A stretch of 64,000 nt of DNA, taken from the NCBI RefSeq assembly GCF_902364365.1, contig NZ_CABJDN010000015.1, positions 1 through 64,000 on the forward strand. Direction: 5' to 3'. The DNA comes from Bacteroides intestinalis (GTDB taxonomy: Bacteria > Bacteroidota > Bacteroidia > Bacteroidales > Bacteroidaceae). Within the stretch, counting starts at the first letter, position 1. Every line of letters begins with the position of its first letter. The notes under the pieces are model-generated. The model was not told the origin of the DNA. It searched no databases and saw nothing but the letters and a program-made list of their open reading frames with translations. The position numbers and the translations under genes were made by a program. Below, one piece after another: positions 44,037-53,287 of this stretch.

Positions 44037-45317
44037 ATGAAAAGATTTGTTTTGCAACAACTTATAGAATGGAAAAACCGTGAGGATAGAAAACCTCTGA
44101 TTTTAAATGGTGCCCGACAAGTTGGGAAAACATGGCTGCTCCATGAGTTTGCCAAACTTGAATACAAAAAAGAGGCTTATGTGGTATGCCGTAAGAATAA
44201 CCTTGCACGCCAGCTTTTTTCTCAGGATTTCAATGTTGACAGAATTTTACGGGGGCTGCGTGCGATGACTTCCGTTGACATTACTCCGGGTGATACGCTT
44301 ATTATCCTTGATGAGATACAAGATATCCCGGAAGCACTGGAATCTTTGAAGTATTTTAAAGAGGAGGTTCCGGAGTATCATATAGCTGTGGCAGGTTCAC
44401 TTTTGGGGATATCCCTTCATCAGGATGTGTCTTATCCCGTAGGGAAGGTAAATGTCATCAATATATTTCCTATGAACTTTGAAGAGTTTCTTGTCGCCAA
44501 GGGAGAAGAAGAAGCTTGTAAATTGCTTATGAGTGGGGATTTTGAAACGATAAGCCTCCTGCATGACAAATATACGGATCTCCTTCGGCAATATTATTAT
44601 GTAGGTGGTATGCCGGAAGTTGTACTCAAATATGTAGAAACGGATTCCTTGCTGGAAGTCAGAAGAATACAGTCGGAGATTTTGCAAGGCTATGATCTTG
44701 ACTTCTCAAAACATGCGCCCAAAGAACAGGTTCCGCGTGTCCGAATGGTATGGAACAGCATTCCTTCCCAATTATTTAAAGAAAACAAGAAATTCATTTA
44801 CGGAGCTTTGCGAAAAGGTGCCAGAGCCAATGATTTTGAGATGGCCATTCAATGGCTTGTAAATGCCGGGTTGTTGTATAAAGTGCCTCGATGTACCAAA
44901 CCGGAGCTTCCGCTTGATATTTATGAAGACCTGTCGGCTTTCAAACTCTATATGGTTGATTTGGGGCTTATGGGTGCTATGGTCAAGACAGATCCGGCCC
45001 AAGTCTTGATTAAAAACGACATATTTAAGGAATACAAGGGAGGAATGACTGAACAGTATGTATTGCAGCAGATGAAAAGTAAGGGCGTGTCACCGATTTA
45101 TTACCATAACACAGACAATTCGCGTCTTGAGTTGGATTTTGTTATTCAACGTAATGCCCAAATGGTGCCGATAGAAGTGAAGGCCGAAGGGAATGTCCGG
45201 GCCAATTCGTTGACAGCATTACTGGGAAAAAGACCGGAATTGCATGCGGAGAGATTTTCTATGTTGCCTTATAAAGTACAGGGTAATCTTACAAATTTTC
45301 CGCTATATGCAATATAG
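44037..45317 (+). CDS. AAA_14/DUF4143 ATP-binding protein
   Basis: The 426-residue protein has Walker A GARQVGKTW (25-33), Walker B TLIILDEIQD (87-96) and a sensor-like IAVAGSLLG. The C-terminal DUF4143 part has ELDFVIQ and MVPIEVKAEGN, which resembles a PD-(D/E)xK nuclease fold. This family is common in Bacteroidales, is often horizontally transferred, and has no settled function. Confidence 0.88.
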   Translation: MKRFVLQQLIEWKNREDRKPLILNGARQVGKTWLLHEFAKLEYKKEAYVVCRKNNLARQLFSQDFNVDRILRGLRAMTSVDITPGDTLIILDEIQDIPEALESLKYFKEEVPEYHIAVAGSLLGISLHQDVSYPVGKVNVINIFPMNFEEFLVAKGEEEACKLLMSGDFETISLLHDKYTDLLRQYYYVGGMPEVVLKYVETDSLLEVRRIQSEILQGYDLDFSKHAPKEQVPRVRMVWNSIPSQLFKENKKFIYGALRKGARANDFEMAIQWLVNAGLLYKVPRCTKPELPLDIYEDLSAFKLYMVDLGLMGAMVKTDPAQVLIKNDIFKEYKGGMTEQYVLQQMKSKGVSPIYYHNTDNSRLELDFVIQRNAQMVPIEVKAEGNVRANSLTALLGKRPELHAERFSMLPYKVQGNLTNFPLYAI

Positions 45318-45332
45318 GTGTATCCTTTTCCC

Positions 45333-45494
45333 ATGCCGGTCATACCGTTAGAACTGATTGATAAGTATGATGCGTATGTTGGCCGGTATGTCTATCTTTG
45401 TGGCAATGAAAACAGAGAGAGGATTGATTTACGCCTTGTTTTCCGGGACGGAAAGGAGATTGGCACGGATGATCTGAATCTGTATTATAATTGA
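45333..45494 (+). CDS. Small ORF related to the rep-2 leader
   Basis: A 53-residue frame starts MPVIPLELIDKYDAYVGRYV. The first two thirds are repeated at 61935-62040 upstream of the second rep gene, where the start is ATA and the frame runs into rep. TATCTTTG lies in the conserved part of both copies, so the similarity could reflect a promoter and not a protein. Confidence 0.35.
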   Translation: MPVIPLELIDKYDAYVGRYVYLCGNENRERIDLRLVFRDGKEIGTDDLNLYYN

Positions 45495-45622
45495 TGTGAC
45501 GGCTTGGATGTCCCCCGGATGAATGTTCGGGGGATTCTTTTTCTTTTGGGCGTTCCTGTGGGACGGTCAGGCTTTCCGTTGCAAGTCCTCGCCTAAAGGC
45601 TGTGGGCTTTACTCTGCAATCC

Positions 45623-46681
45623 CTAACGCATGGCTGAAAAGTCCTCTTGCCGGTGTTCTTCTTCATACAGCCTCATGCGTTCTTGTAATGCTTCTTTTAA
45701 ATTGTCGCTTTTTTTCAGTCCGAGTTTGGCACGTATGTTCGCTCGTTGGCTGGTTATGTTTCCGCTACTCCGATGTAATAATTCGCATATTTGGCTGACG
45801 GTCTTGTCTTGCAGTATTAAACGGCAGATGTTTAATTCGGACGGGGATAAATTGGGATATATTCTCCTGATTGTATCAAGTTTACTTTTTTCCTTTTTCT
45901 GGTATGCGGCAAGGGCTGTAAAAAGATTTTCTTTGGATTGTTCCCCTATTATGCTTAACAGGGAGCTTGTCTTTTCTTCCGGGTTATTCTCGCTTAACAA
46001 CTCGGCGAACGCGAATAGTTCTTCCTTTTTCATTTGGAGACGTTTCAAAAGCATTTCCTCTTCCTCTTTTAGCAAGTTGCTACTTTTTAGCAAGCTGCTG
46101 ATATTACTGTGTAAGGATCTTCCTAATAAGGGGATCATGGTGTATATGATGATGATCAAAGGCAGATAACTGTATAGGAACGGTTCGTCGGTGATAAGTG
46201 TGCAGATTGTATAGGAAGCTATGGTAAGGGAGGACAATAGGATGGAGATATTACTCATATAGGCACAGATGGAAAGCATGGTAAATAAGAGAGAGATACT
46301 AATGTTACTCATTATCAATGCTCTTTGATAACTATATTCATATCCGCTACATATTGAGCAATAAATTATTTCGATAAAAATCTCGATATGTATGGCTATC
46401 AGTATAATGGAAAAGGTCGTGGTCAGATTTACTCTCTTTTTAAAATAAGCGAGAGTGCACATAATGATAAACAGGAATAATACGCTGTTAATATAATAAA
46501 ACTGTTCATTAGGAAATGGAACTGAATATATGTATATGGGTGCGCATAAGGCCAGCATGAGCAGGGATAGATGAAAGACACGTTTTTGTTGATACGTTAT
46601 TATCATTTCTCTTTCTTTTTTGTCGTAAGTTTGAGTTTTTATTGAACTTAGAAAAGTAGCGGCTTTTGTGCTGATTTTCAT
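45623..46681 (-). CDS. Membrane-bound LuxR-type transcriptional regulator
   Basis: The protein has about 352 residues: six or so membrane helices in residues 40-210, a coiled coil rich in E and K, and a C-terminal helix-turn-helix (LSPSELNICRLILQDKTVSQICELLHRSSGNITSQRANIRAKLGL). Regulators of this plan are often found next to fimbrial operons of Bacteroidales, and this one is divergent from such an operon. I chose the ATG before KISTKAATF. Confidence 0.8.
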   Translation of the reverse strand: MKISTKAATFLSSIKTQTYDKKEREMIITYQQKRVFHLSLLMLALCAPIYIYSVPFPNEQFYYINSVLFLFIIMCTLAYFKKRVNLTTTFSIILIAIHIEIFIEIIYCSICSGYEYSYQRALIMSNISISLLFTMLSICAYMSNISILLSSLTIASYTICTLITDEPFLYSYLPLIIIIYTMIPLLGRSLHSNISSLLKSSNLLKEEEEMLLKRLQMKKEELFAFAELLSENNPEEKTSSLLSIIGEQSKENLFTALAAYQKKEKSKLDTIRRIYPNLSPSELNICRLILQDKTVSQICELLHRSSGNITSQRANIRAKLGLKKSDNLKEALQERMRLYEEEHRQEDFSAMR

Positions 46682-46930
46682 GTGTTTTATTGTTTTAAGT
46701 GTTATTAAGTATAATGTTTCCTGCAAAAATAACTGTTTTTTTTTTTTTTTTTGTATGTTTAAGTACTTTTCTTTATGATGTTAAGTGTTTTTAATTGTTG
46801 TGTAAGCGTGATTGGCTGCTGTGGTAAGTGTTGTAGCTGTTGTGTGGTTGTCTTTTTAAGTATTTATAAGTTTAAAATACTTGTTTTTTGCTTTGGAGGT
46901 TGGTTTATAAGTGCATATCTTTAGCGGTTG
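46682..46930 (+). promoter_or_regulatory. Intergenic control region of the fimbrial operon
   Basis: TTTG at 46892-46895 and TATCTTTA at 46916-46923 are 20 bases apart and fit a promoter for the + operon. The region contains a run of 19 T (46736-46754) and at least five TTAAGT copies (near 46694, 46704, 46762, 46783 and 46855), possible regulator sites. The T run could vary in length. Confidence 0.5.
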
Positions 46931-46985
46931 AAATTCAGGGGGTGTAAAAGCCTGGGTTTGGATTGTCATATTAACAAATGATTAA

Positions 46986-48218
46986 ATGACGAAAAGATGT
47001 TTTTTTTATATTAAATGTGTATTGTTCGTGCTCGTGTTGAGTATAAGCGGAGAAATATCCGCTCAGGAGAAGCGTGATTCGGTAAGGATCTATTTTCATC
47101 AAGGAAAGGTAAATATAGATACATGTTTACTTGACAATGGGAACGAGATGGAGCGGTTTGCTAAAATCTGTTCCGCATTGAACGACTCCGTCCGTCTTAT
47201 CAGGAAAATTCAAATAATAGGAGGAGCTTCCCCGGAAGGAGGGGGGCTGTTGAATGGAAGGCTGTCTGAAAAACGAGCAGAGGTTTTGTGGCGGTATATA
47301 TCACCTTATATAAAGATTCCGGTATTGGAGAAGGATTTTCATTTTTCGGGAAGTGACTGGAACGGACTTATAACGATGGTGAGAGCGGATGTGAATGTTC
47401 CGGAGAGGGAGGATGTCCTTCGTTTGTTGGAGAAGATCGTACGTTTGGAAAACCAGGACAGCCCTTATTGGGGGGGAGAACTGAAAAGACTGAAAGGGGG
47501 GAGGCCATACTCATATTTGTATAAATTCCATTTTCCGAAACTTCGTTCGTCGATGGTGAAAATATGCTATGATAGTGATCCGATAAATCCCGTCAGAGAT
47601 ACGGTATATATACATACACGTGATACGTTGTGCATCCGTGATACCGTTACCGTCATAGCTCCGGTAAAGAAACGGCCGTTTTGCATGGCGGTGAAAACAA
47701 ACTTGCTTTATGACGCTGTTTTGATACCTGACATCGGGGTTGAGTTCTGTTTGGGGAAGAACTGGTCTGTGGCCGGGAATTGGATGTATGCCTGGTGGAA
47801 AAGTGATCGGAAGCATAATTATTGGCGTATCTATGGGGGAGATGTGGAGTTGCGCCGCTGGTTCGGTCGGAGAGCGGTGGAAAAACCGTTTTCCGGGCAT
47901 CATGTCGGATTGTACGGGCAGATCGTCACCTATGATTTCGAATTGGGTGGGAAAGGTTACTTGGGGGATAAATGGAGTTACGGGGGAGGCGTGGCTTACG
48001 GCTACTCGTTACCTGTGGGACATCGGTTCAATGTGGATTTCACGTTGGGAATCGGCTACCTTGGAGGATCGTACAAGGAGTACATCCCTTTGGACGGTCA
48101 CTATGTATGGCAGACCACTAAAAACCGCCGCTGGTTCGGCCCGACCAAGGCGGGTATCTCTTTGGTGTGGTTGATCGGGCGGGGGAATTATAGCCGGAAG
48201 AAAGGAGGCAGGCAGTGA
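46986..48218 (+). CDS. DUF3575 protein with OmpA-like N-terminal part
   Basis: The 410-residue protein has a signal peptide (FFYIKCVLFVLVLSISGEISA), an OmpA-like segment (IQIIGGASPEGGGLLNGRLSEKRAEVL) and a C-terminal DUF3575 beta-barrel-like domain (FCMAVKTNLLYDAVLIPDIGVEF, GLYGQIVTYDFELGG). DUF3575 genes usually lead fimbrial operons in Bacteroidales and may serve in outer-membrane anchoring. It overlaps the next gene by four bases. Confidence 0.83.
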   Translation: MTKRCFFYIKCVLFVLVLSISGEISAQEKRDSVRIYFHQGKVNIDTCLLDNGNEMERFAKICSALNDSVRLIRKIQIIGGASPEGGGLLNGRLSEKRAEVLWRYISPYIKIPVLEKDFHFSGSDWNGLITMVRADVNVPEREDVLRLLEKIVRLENQDSPYWGGELKRLKGGRPYSYLYKFHFPKLRSSMVKICYDSDPINPVRDTVYIHTRDTLCIRDTVTVIAPVKKRPFCMAVKTNLLYDAVLIPDIGVEFCLGKNWSVAGNWMYAWWKSDRKHNYWRIYGGDVELRRWFGRRAVEKPFSGHHVGLYGQIVTYDFELGGKGYLGDKWSYGGGVAYGYSLPVGHRFNVDFTLGIGYLGGSYKEYIPLDGHYVWQTTKNRRWFGPTKAGISLVWLIGRGNYSRKKGGRQ

Positions 48219-49135
48219 TACGGATACGCTTTAGTCTGGTGTTCATATTTTTATGGATAGGACTGACGGCTTGTGAGCATAAGGATTTATGTTACGATCA
48301 TCCGCACTTTGCCACGGTGCGGGTAATATTCGACTGGACCAAGATTTCCAATCATGACAAGCCTGAAGGCATGAGGGTCGTATTTTATCCGACCGATGAT
48401 GAAAGCAACACGTGGATATTTGATTTCCCCGGAGGAGAGGGGGGGGAAGTGGAGCTCCCCGAGAATGATTACCGGGTAATTTGCTTCAACTACGATACCG
48501 ACGGGATGGTTTGGAAAGGAAACGGCAGTTACACGCTTTTTACTGCCGATACGCGTGATGTTCGGTCACCGGATAACCGGACAATGGCTGTCACCCCACC
48601 CTGGCTGTGTGGCGACCATATAGACGGAGTTATCCTCAAGGACATTCCGGGAGGAAGCGCGGAGATAGTACGGCTAACTCCCGTAAACATGGTATGTCAC
48701 TACACGTATGAGGTGAACGGTCTTCGGGGACTGGATAGGGTGGCGGATTTGCGGGCCGCTCTTTCCGGCATGTCCGGCTCGCTTAACATGTCCGGCGACA
48801 GTTTGCCCGCCGGTCTTTCGGAGAGCCTGCTCTTTGATGGAATGGTTTCACGGAATCAGATTATAGGCGGATTCTATACGTTTGGACATTCCGCACTTGA
48901 AGGAGAGCCCAATGTTTTCCGGCTGTATCTCAAGAACCGTTCCGGCAGCATGTCTGTATTGGAACAGGACGTGAGCGACCAAGTGCATGATGTCCCGGTA
49001 GCGGGGCATGTCGGTGATGTGCATCTGGTGTTGAATTTTGATTATGAGGTACCATTCGAGCCGGGAAGTGACGGTGCGGGATTTGATGTGGACGTTGATG
49101 ATTGGGATGATGTGAATGTGGATATAGTGTTATAA
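48215..49135 (+). CDS. DUF5119-like lipoprotein, fimbrial accessory
   Basis: The 306-residue protein has a lipoprotein signal (FIFLWIGLTAC, Cys20) followed by EHKDLCYDHPH, the usual opening of DUF5119 proteins. The mature part is beta-rich. It lies between the DUF3575 gene and the fimbrillin. Probably a minor fimbrial or anchoring component exported as a lipoprotein. Confidence 0.8.
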   Translation: MIRIRFSLVFIFLWIGLTACEHKDLCYDHPHFATVRVIFDWTKISNHDKPEGMRVVFYPTDDESNTWIFDFPGGEGGEVELPENDYRVICFNYDTDGMVWKGNGSYTLFTADTRDVRSPDNRTMAVTPPWLCGDHIDGVILKDIPGGSAEIVRLTPVNMVCHYTYEVNGLRGLDRVADLRAALSGMSGSLNMSGDSLPAGLSESLLFDGMVSRNQIIGGFYTFGHSALEGEPNVFRLYLKNRSGSMSVLEQDVSDQVHDVPVAGHVGDVHLVLNFDYEVPFEPGSDGAGFDVDVDDWDDVNVDIVL

Positions 49136-49243
49136 ACGGATATTTGAGTTTTCAGTGCGGATTGGATGCCGGGTAAACGCTATGTCAACTATTAAGTAAT
49201 CGAGTTTATTAATTATATGTATCAATTTAATTTATTTTTATTT

Positions 49244-50380
49244 ATGAAAAAAAGTACAGTAATGCTTTGGGCAATCTTTGGAGCACTACTCATGGGTTGC
49301 TCAGACGAGGAGATTGCGAATGTGGAAACCTCCTCACGAAATGCGATTGGTTTTAACGTGTTAAGTAATGCGGCGGAAACGAGGGCTACCCCTACTACCA
49401 ACACCAACTTGAAGAACACCGATTTCGACGTGTTCGCTTTTACGGCGGATGGTACTGCCTTCATGGGAAAGGTCGACACGGAATTTGGACATGACGGAGT
49501 GAATATCGTGTACAAAGATAATAAGTGGGATTATAAAAATGCGGGCGATCTTCGTTATTGGCCTACCGAGCCTTTGGACTTTTACGCGTTCAATCCCGGA
49601 ACGGTTGATGAAGCCATGCAGTGGAGTTATATGTGGGAAGCCACCAAGGATACTCAAAAGATAACTTATTCCTGCTCCGATGAGTATGGATCTGGTATCA
49701 ATGCTCATGAAAACTACGACGTGATGTATGCCATAGCCAAAGGCCAGACAAAAGACAAGAACAACGGAGTAGTGAAATTTAACTTCAAGCATATTCTGTC
49801 ACAGGTCGTATTCAAAGCAAAGACCGAATACGATAACATGCAGGTGAATATAAAGGACATCAAGATTTTTAATGTAAAAATGGGCGGCGTCTACACATTG
49901 CCTGCGACAGCCGATGGAACGGGAAGTTGGGCTGTGGGTGATTGGCCTGAAAGCTCTACAGGAGGAGGTTTTATTACCGTAGTGCAAGGCAAATCCATCG
50001 AGGTCAATAGTAATACCACAGCTACCGATATTTCCGAAAAAACTCCTATGCTGAATATACCACAGAAGCTGACAGCATGGAAAGTTTCCGAAGAAGCCAC
50101 CAATACCAAGATAAAAGCCGACGGTGCGCATCAATGTTACCTGTCGATCACCTGCAAAATCCAGCAGTCCGGAGGTTATCTGTTGGGTTCAGCAGATAGT
50201 TACGGAACAATTTATGTTCCGTTCGGAGATACATGGGTAGCGGGCAAGCGTCATATCTACACGTTGATTTTCGGTGGTGGTTATACTGATCAGGGAGAGG
50301 CTGTGTTGAATCCGATCCAGTTTAATGCAGAGACAACAGAATGGGTTGATGCAAATAGCAACGTAAACGTTAAACCTTAA
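49244..50380 (+). CDS. Fimbrillin-family lipoprotein
   Basis: The protein has about 378 residues with a lipoprotein signal (MLWAIFGALLMGC, Cys20) and a fimbrillin-like N-terminal domain (IGFNVLSNAAETRATPTT, DFDVFAFTADG, DLRYWPTEPLDFYAF). Arginine in ETRA is a possible gingipain-like processing site. It should be the structural fimbrial subunit of the operon. I chose the second ATG, which gives a proper signal peptide. Confidence 0.85.
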   Translation: MKKSTVMLWAIFGALLMGCSDEEIANVETSSRNAIGFNVLSNAAETRATPTTNTNLKNTDFDVFAFTADGTAFMGKVDTEFGHDGVNIVYKDNKWDYKNAGDLRYWPTEPLDFYAFNPGTVDEAMQWSYMWEATKDTQKITYSCSDEYGSGINAHENYDVMYAIAKGQTKDKNNGVVKFNFKHILSQVVFKAKTEYDNMQVNIKDIKIFNVKMGGVYTLPATADGTGSWAVGDWPESSTGGGFITVVQGKSIEVNSNTTATDISEKTPMLNIPQKLTAWKVSEEATNTKIKADGAHQCYLSITCKIQQSGGYLLGSADSYGTIYVPFGDTWVAGKRHIYTLIFGGGYTDQGEAVLNPIQFNAETTEWVDANSNVNVKP

Positions 50381-50403
50381 ACAAAAAGTTTATCAATATC
50401 GTA

Positions 50404-50455
50404 CCCGTTGGCAGGTTAAACATACGCAAGATTAATCCCGCCAACGGGTTCTTTA
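50404..50455 (+). terminator. Terminator of the fimbrial operon
   Basis: CCCGTTGGC and its complement GCCAACGGG (50404-50412 and 50440-50448) form a nine-base stem with a 27-base loop, followed by TTCTTT. It lies 24 bases after the fimbrillin stop. Confidence 0.6.
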
Positions 50456-50568
50456 TAGGGAATCGCATTTTCAATATACTTTTTGATGTGTAGGGGTGCT
50501 TTTTGCGTACCTTTTTCCTGGAGAATTTCTTTTGTGGAGTGTTTGCCCTGTATATTCCCGATACGCTG

Positions 50569-50826
50569 TTATAGCAGGGAACTGTTTTTATCCAAGTAGT
50601 CAGATATAGCCTCTTGCAATACCGATTTTAGCGAATCGCCTTTGCGGATCGCGATCAGCTTTAAGTTCTGGTGATAGGTTTCGTCCATGACAAAATTACA
50701 ATGCACGGTTTTCGCTTTCTTCGGCTTTTGAGCCTCTTTTTGCCCGGCCGTGGATTGGATCAGGCTGTCTAATCCCCCGGTCAGCCCGGCCGACATACTG
50801 TTTTTTAAATCGTTCTTCTTTGCCAT
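50569..50826 (-). CDS. Ribbon-helix-helix partition partner, second system
   Basis: The 85-residue protein has a disordered N-terminal half and a ribbon-helix-helix-like end (TVHCNFVMDETYHQNLKLIAIRKGDSLKSVLQEAISDYLDK). It starts four bases after the ParA stop and is likely its centromere-binding partner. Confidence 0.72.
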   Translation of the reverse strand: MAKKNDLKNSMSAGLTGGLDSLIQSTAGQKEAQKPKKAKTVHCNFVMDETYHQNLKLIAIRKGDSLKSVLQEAISDYLDKNSSLL

Positions 50827-50830
50827 ATGG

Positions 50831-51590
50831 TTACTTTATTTCTGTTAGCAGTTCGTTACATACCTTTTCGTAGTCCTCTGCCCCGGCAGATTTGGGGGCA
50901 TAGTGAAAAATATCCTGCCCTTGTGTCGGGGCTTCGGCCAGCGTAATGGCGTTGCGTATATGGGTGCTGAACACTTTGCCCTGGAATGTTTCCTGTACCA
51001 GTTCCGAAACGCTCTTGTTCAGGTTCTTTCTTCCGTCGTACTGGGTTATCAGAACCCCGGCTATCGAAAGATCCGAGTTCAAACGTTGCTGCACCTTGTG
51101 GACGACCTGCATAAGTTTGGCCATTCCACGCATTGCCAGGAATTGAGCCTGAACCGGGATAATCAACCGATCCGAGGCCGTCAGTGCGTTAAGCGTGAGC
51201 AGCGACAGCGAGGGGGGGGCAGTCGATCAGGATATAATCGAATTTTTCCTTTTGGCCCTTGATAAGGTGGGCTAAGATAAGTTCCCGCCCGGCCTCGTTG
51301 ATTAACTCCGTTTCAACGGCCGAGAGATCCAGGCAGGAGGGAACGACGCTAAGACCGCCCTTATGCTCGTAGATCGGCAGGTCGTATTCGCCTTTCATCG
51401 CACCGTAGATCGTTTGGGGAAGCTCCGCGGAGAAGCCCAGCGATTCGGTCAGGTTGGCTTGTCCGTCAAGGTCGATCAAAAGAACCTTGTACCCTTTTTG
51501 ACGTAACGCGCCGCCCAGGTTGATCGTGGTTGTAGTCTTTCCTACTCCCCCTTTGTGATTCAATACGGAGATTACTTTTGCTTTGCTCAT
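50831..51590 (-). pseudogene. parA: ParA-like partition ATPase split by a frameshift
   Basis: The first part (133 residues) has Walker A NHKGGVGKTTT and DLDGQANLTES, and stops shortly after IDCPP. The second part continues as a normal ParA (LIIPVQAQFLAMRGMAKL, GVLITQYDGRKNLNKSV). The break is in a run of eight G (51212-51219); seven would restore DCPPS and a protein of about 252 residues. It is either an inactivating mutation, a slippage site or a sequencing error. Confidence 0.85.
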
Positions 51591-51648
51591 AAATTCAGTT
51601 TTTTAAATGGTTGTCATGTCCGCAAATATAGTCAAAAACTAATATACT

Positions 51649-51743
51649 AAAATACTAAAAGTAGTATTTTTCGTTTTTTGCGTGTTTTTTGTGCCGATCG
51701 GGGAAGCGTACCGAAATAAATCCGGTTTCCACCTTTCGGTACG
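51649..51743. promoter_or_regulatory. Inverted repeats upstream of the second parA
   Basis: AAAATACT/AGTATTTT (51649-51670) and a perfect ten-base repeat CGTACCGAAA/TTTCGGTACG (51707-51743) lie between parA and the next gene. The first is a candidate ParA operator or centromere, and the second may be a terminator or another binding site. TATCTTTG at 51843-51850 fits a -7 box for the + gene. Confidence 0.45.
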
Positions 51744-51876
51744 TTTTGTTTCTGTACCGGAATTAATCAAAGATTAGAATAACCATAAATGTTTTTATAC
51801 GTTAATCATACGTATGTATATATGTATATATTTGTTTTTGAGTATCTTTGTGTGCTATAAATAAAAAATAAAAGAC

Positions 51877-52206
51877 ATGAGCACTTATTCGTATAAAAAT
51901 CCGAAGTTTATAAATTCCCCTAAAGGGATGGTTGAAGTTGTAGAAGTGATTTATGACGGCAAAGATGATCCGGCCTATTCACTGGCTATTATTAAATGGG
52001 AAAATACCTATAAATTAGGTATTCGTTGGAACATCGCTTATAGTGAATGGGACGATTACCGCAAACAGAACGGGCAAGATGAATGTATAGGTAATCCACA
52101 GTCGAGAGGTATTCCCACCTGGTTTGTTTTGCCCGATGATATGATGTTTAGTGAGAAGTTCAGCGGTGCGATGCAGAGGCTTGATGAATTAAGAAAAGGT
52201 AAATAA
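51877..52206 (+). CDS. Hypothetical protein
   Basis: The 109-residue soluble protein has a tryptophan-rich middle (SLAIIKWENTYKLGIRWNIAYSEWDDY) and VLPDDMMFSEKFSG near the end. No domain is recognised. It is followed after three bases by the RhuM-like gene and is probably co-transcribed with it. Confidence 0.6.
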   Translation: MSTYSYKNPKFINSPKGMVEVVEVIYDGKDDPAYSLAIIKWENTYKLGIRWNIAYSEWDDYRKQNGQDECIGNPQSRGIPTWFVLPDDMMFSEKFSGAMQRLDELRKGK

Positions 52207-52209
52207 GTA

Positions 52210-53046
52210 ATGGAACAGGGAGAAATCATATTATACCAGCCGGATGAAGCGGTCAAGTTGGAAGTGAGGCTGGAAGATGAAACCGTTTGGCTGACACAGG
52301 CGCAAATTGTGGATCTTTTTCAATCCAGCAAAGCAAATATAAGCGAGCATATAAAAAACATATATGATCAGAAAGAATTAGAGGAAAGTTCAACTGTTCG
52401 GGATTTCCGAACAGTTCGACAGGAAGGCAAACGGCAAGTGATGCGCAATCTGACTTATTACAATTTGGATGCGATCATATCCATTGGGTTTCGTGTCAAT
52501 AGTAAAAGAGGTATTTTATTTAGGCAATGGGCGAATAAGGTTTTAAAGGACTATCTTTTAAAAGGGTATTCCATTAATAAACGTTTGTCAGAACTTGAAA
52601 GGACTGTCGCTCAACATACCGAGAAGATAGATTTTTTTGTGCGTACTGCCTTGCCCCCGGTCGAAGGCATTTTTTATAACGGCCAGATTTTCGATGCGTA
52701 CAAGTTCGCTACCGATCTGGTAAAGTCGGCCAGGCGTTCGATCGTGCTTATCGACAACTATGTGGACGAAACGGTCTTGCTCATGTTGAGTAAACGCAGC
52801 GTCGGTGTCTCGGCCACCATTTACACCCAGCGTATCACGCAGCAACTCCAACTTGATCTTGACAGGCATAACAGCCAGTACCCACCTATCGACATCAGGA
52901 CGTACCGGGACAGTCACGACCGTTTCCTGATCGTTGATGAAACGGACGTGTACCATATCGGAGCCTCGTTAAAGGATCTGGGGAAAAAGATGTTCGCTTT
53001 CTCAAAGCTGGATATTCCGGCGGCTGTGATTACTGACCTGTTATAA
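52210..53046 (+). CDS. RhuM-like DNA-binding protein with PLD-like C-terminal domain
   Basis: The 278-residue protein has a RhuM-type N-terminal part (VKLEVRLEDETVWLTQAQIVDLFQSSKANISEHIKNI, then DAIISIGFRVNSKRGILFRQWANKVLKDYL). Residues 155-278 resemble a phospholipase D-like fold with one HKD-like motif (SHDRFLIVDE, then HIGASLKDLGKK). RhuM-like proteins are often near restriction or toxin genes. A nuclease role is possible but not shown. Confidence 0.72.
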   Translation: MEQGEIILYQPDEAVKLEVRLEDETVWLTQAQIVDLFQSSKANISEHIKNIYDQKELEESSTVRDFRTVRQEGKRQVMRNLTYYNLDAIISIGFRVNSKRGILFRQWANKVLKDYLLKGYSINKRLSELERTVAQHTEKIDFFVRTALPPVEGIFYNGQIFDAYKFATDLVKSARRSIVLIDNYVDETVLLMLSKRSVGVSATIYTQRITQQLQLDLDRHNSQYPPIDIRTYRDSHDRFLIVDETDVYHIGASLKDLGKKMFAFSKLDIPAAVITDLL

Positions 53047-53084
53047 TATCCTTTGTCTTATGAATGGGCTGTCGCAAAAGAAAA

Positions 53085-53110
53085 ACCCGTTCTTGATGAA
53101 CGGGTATATC
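53085..53110 (+). terminator. Terminator after the RhuM-like gene
   Basis: ACCCGTTC/GAACGGGT form an eight-base stem with a five-base loop; the following T content is low. Confidence 0.55.
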
Positions 53111-53287
53111 CTTGACTTGGTTACGTGTTTTGATAACAGAGGCTTTACCAAGCATTACAATGCAAAGATAGTAATTATAGGTTAATTAGCGAATTTCTTT
53201 TTTGGATAGATCCGGAAATAATGCCTCCTTGAAAGAGGTGGATAAGGTGATTAAAACAATAGATAAGGAAGAACAAAAGCAAAAGGG

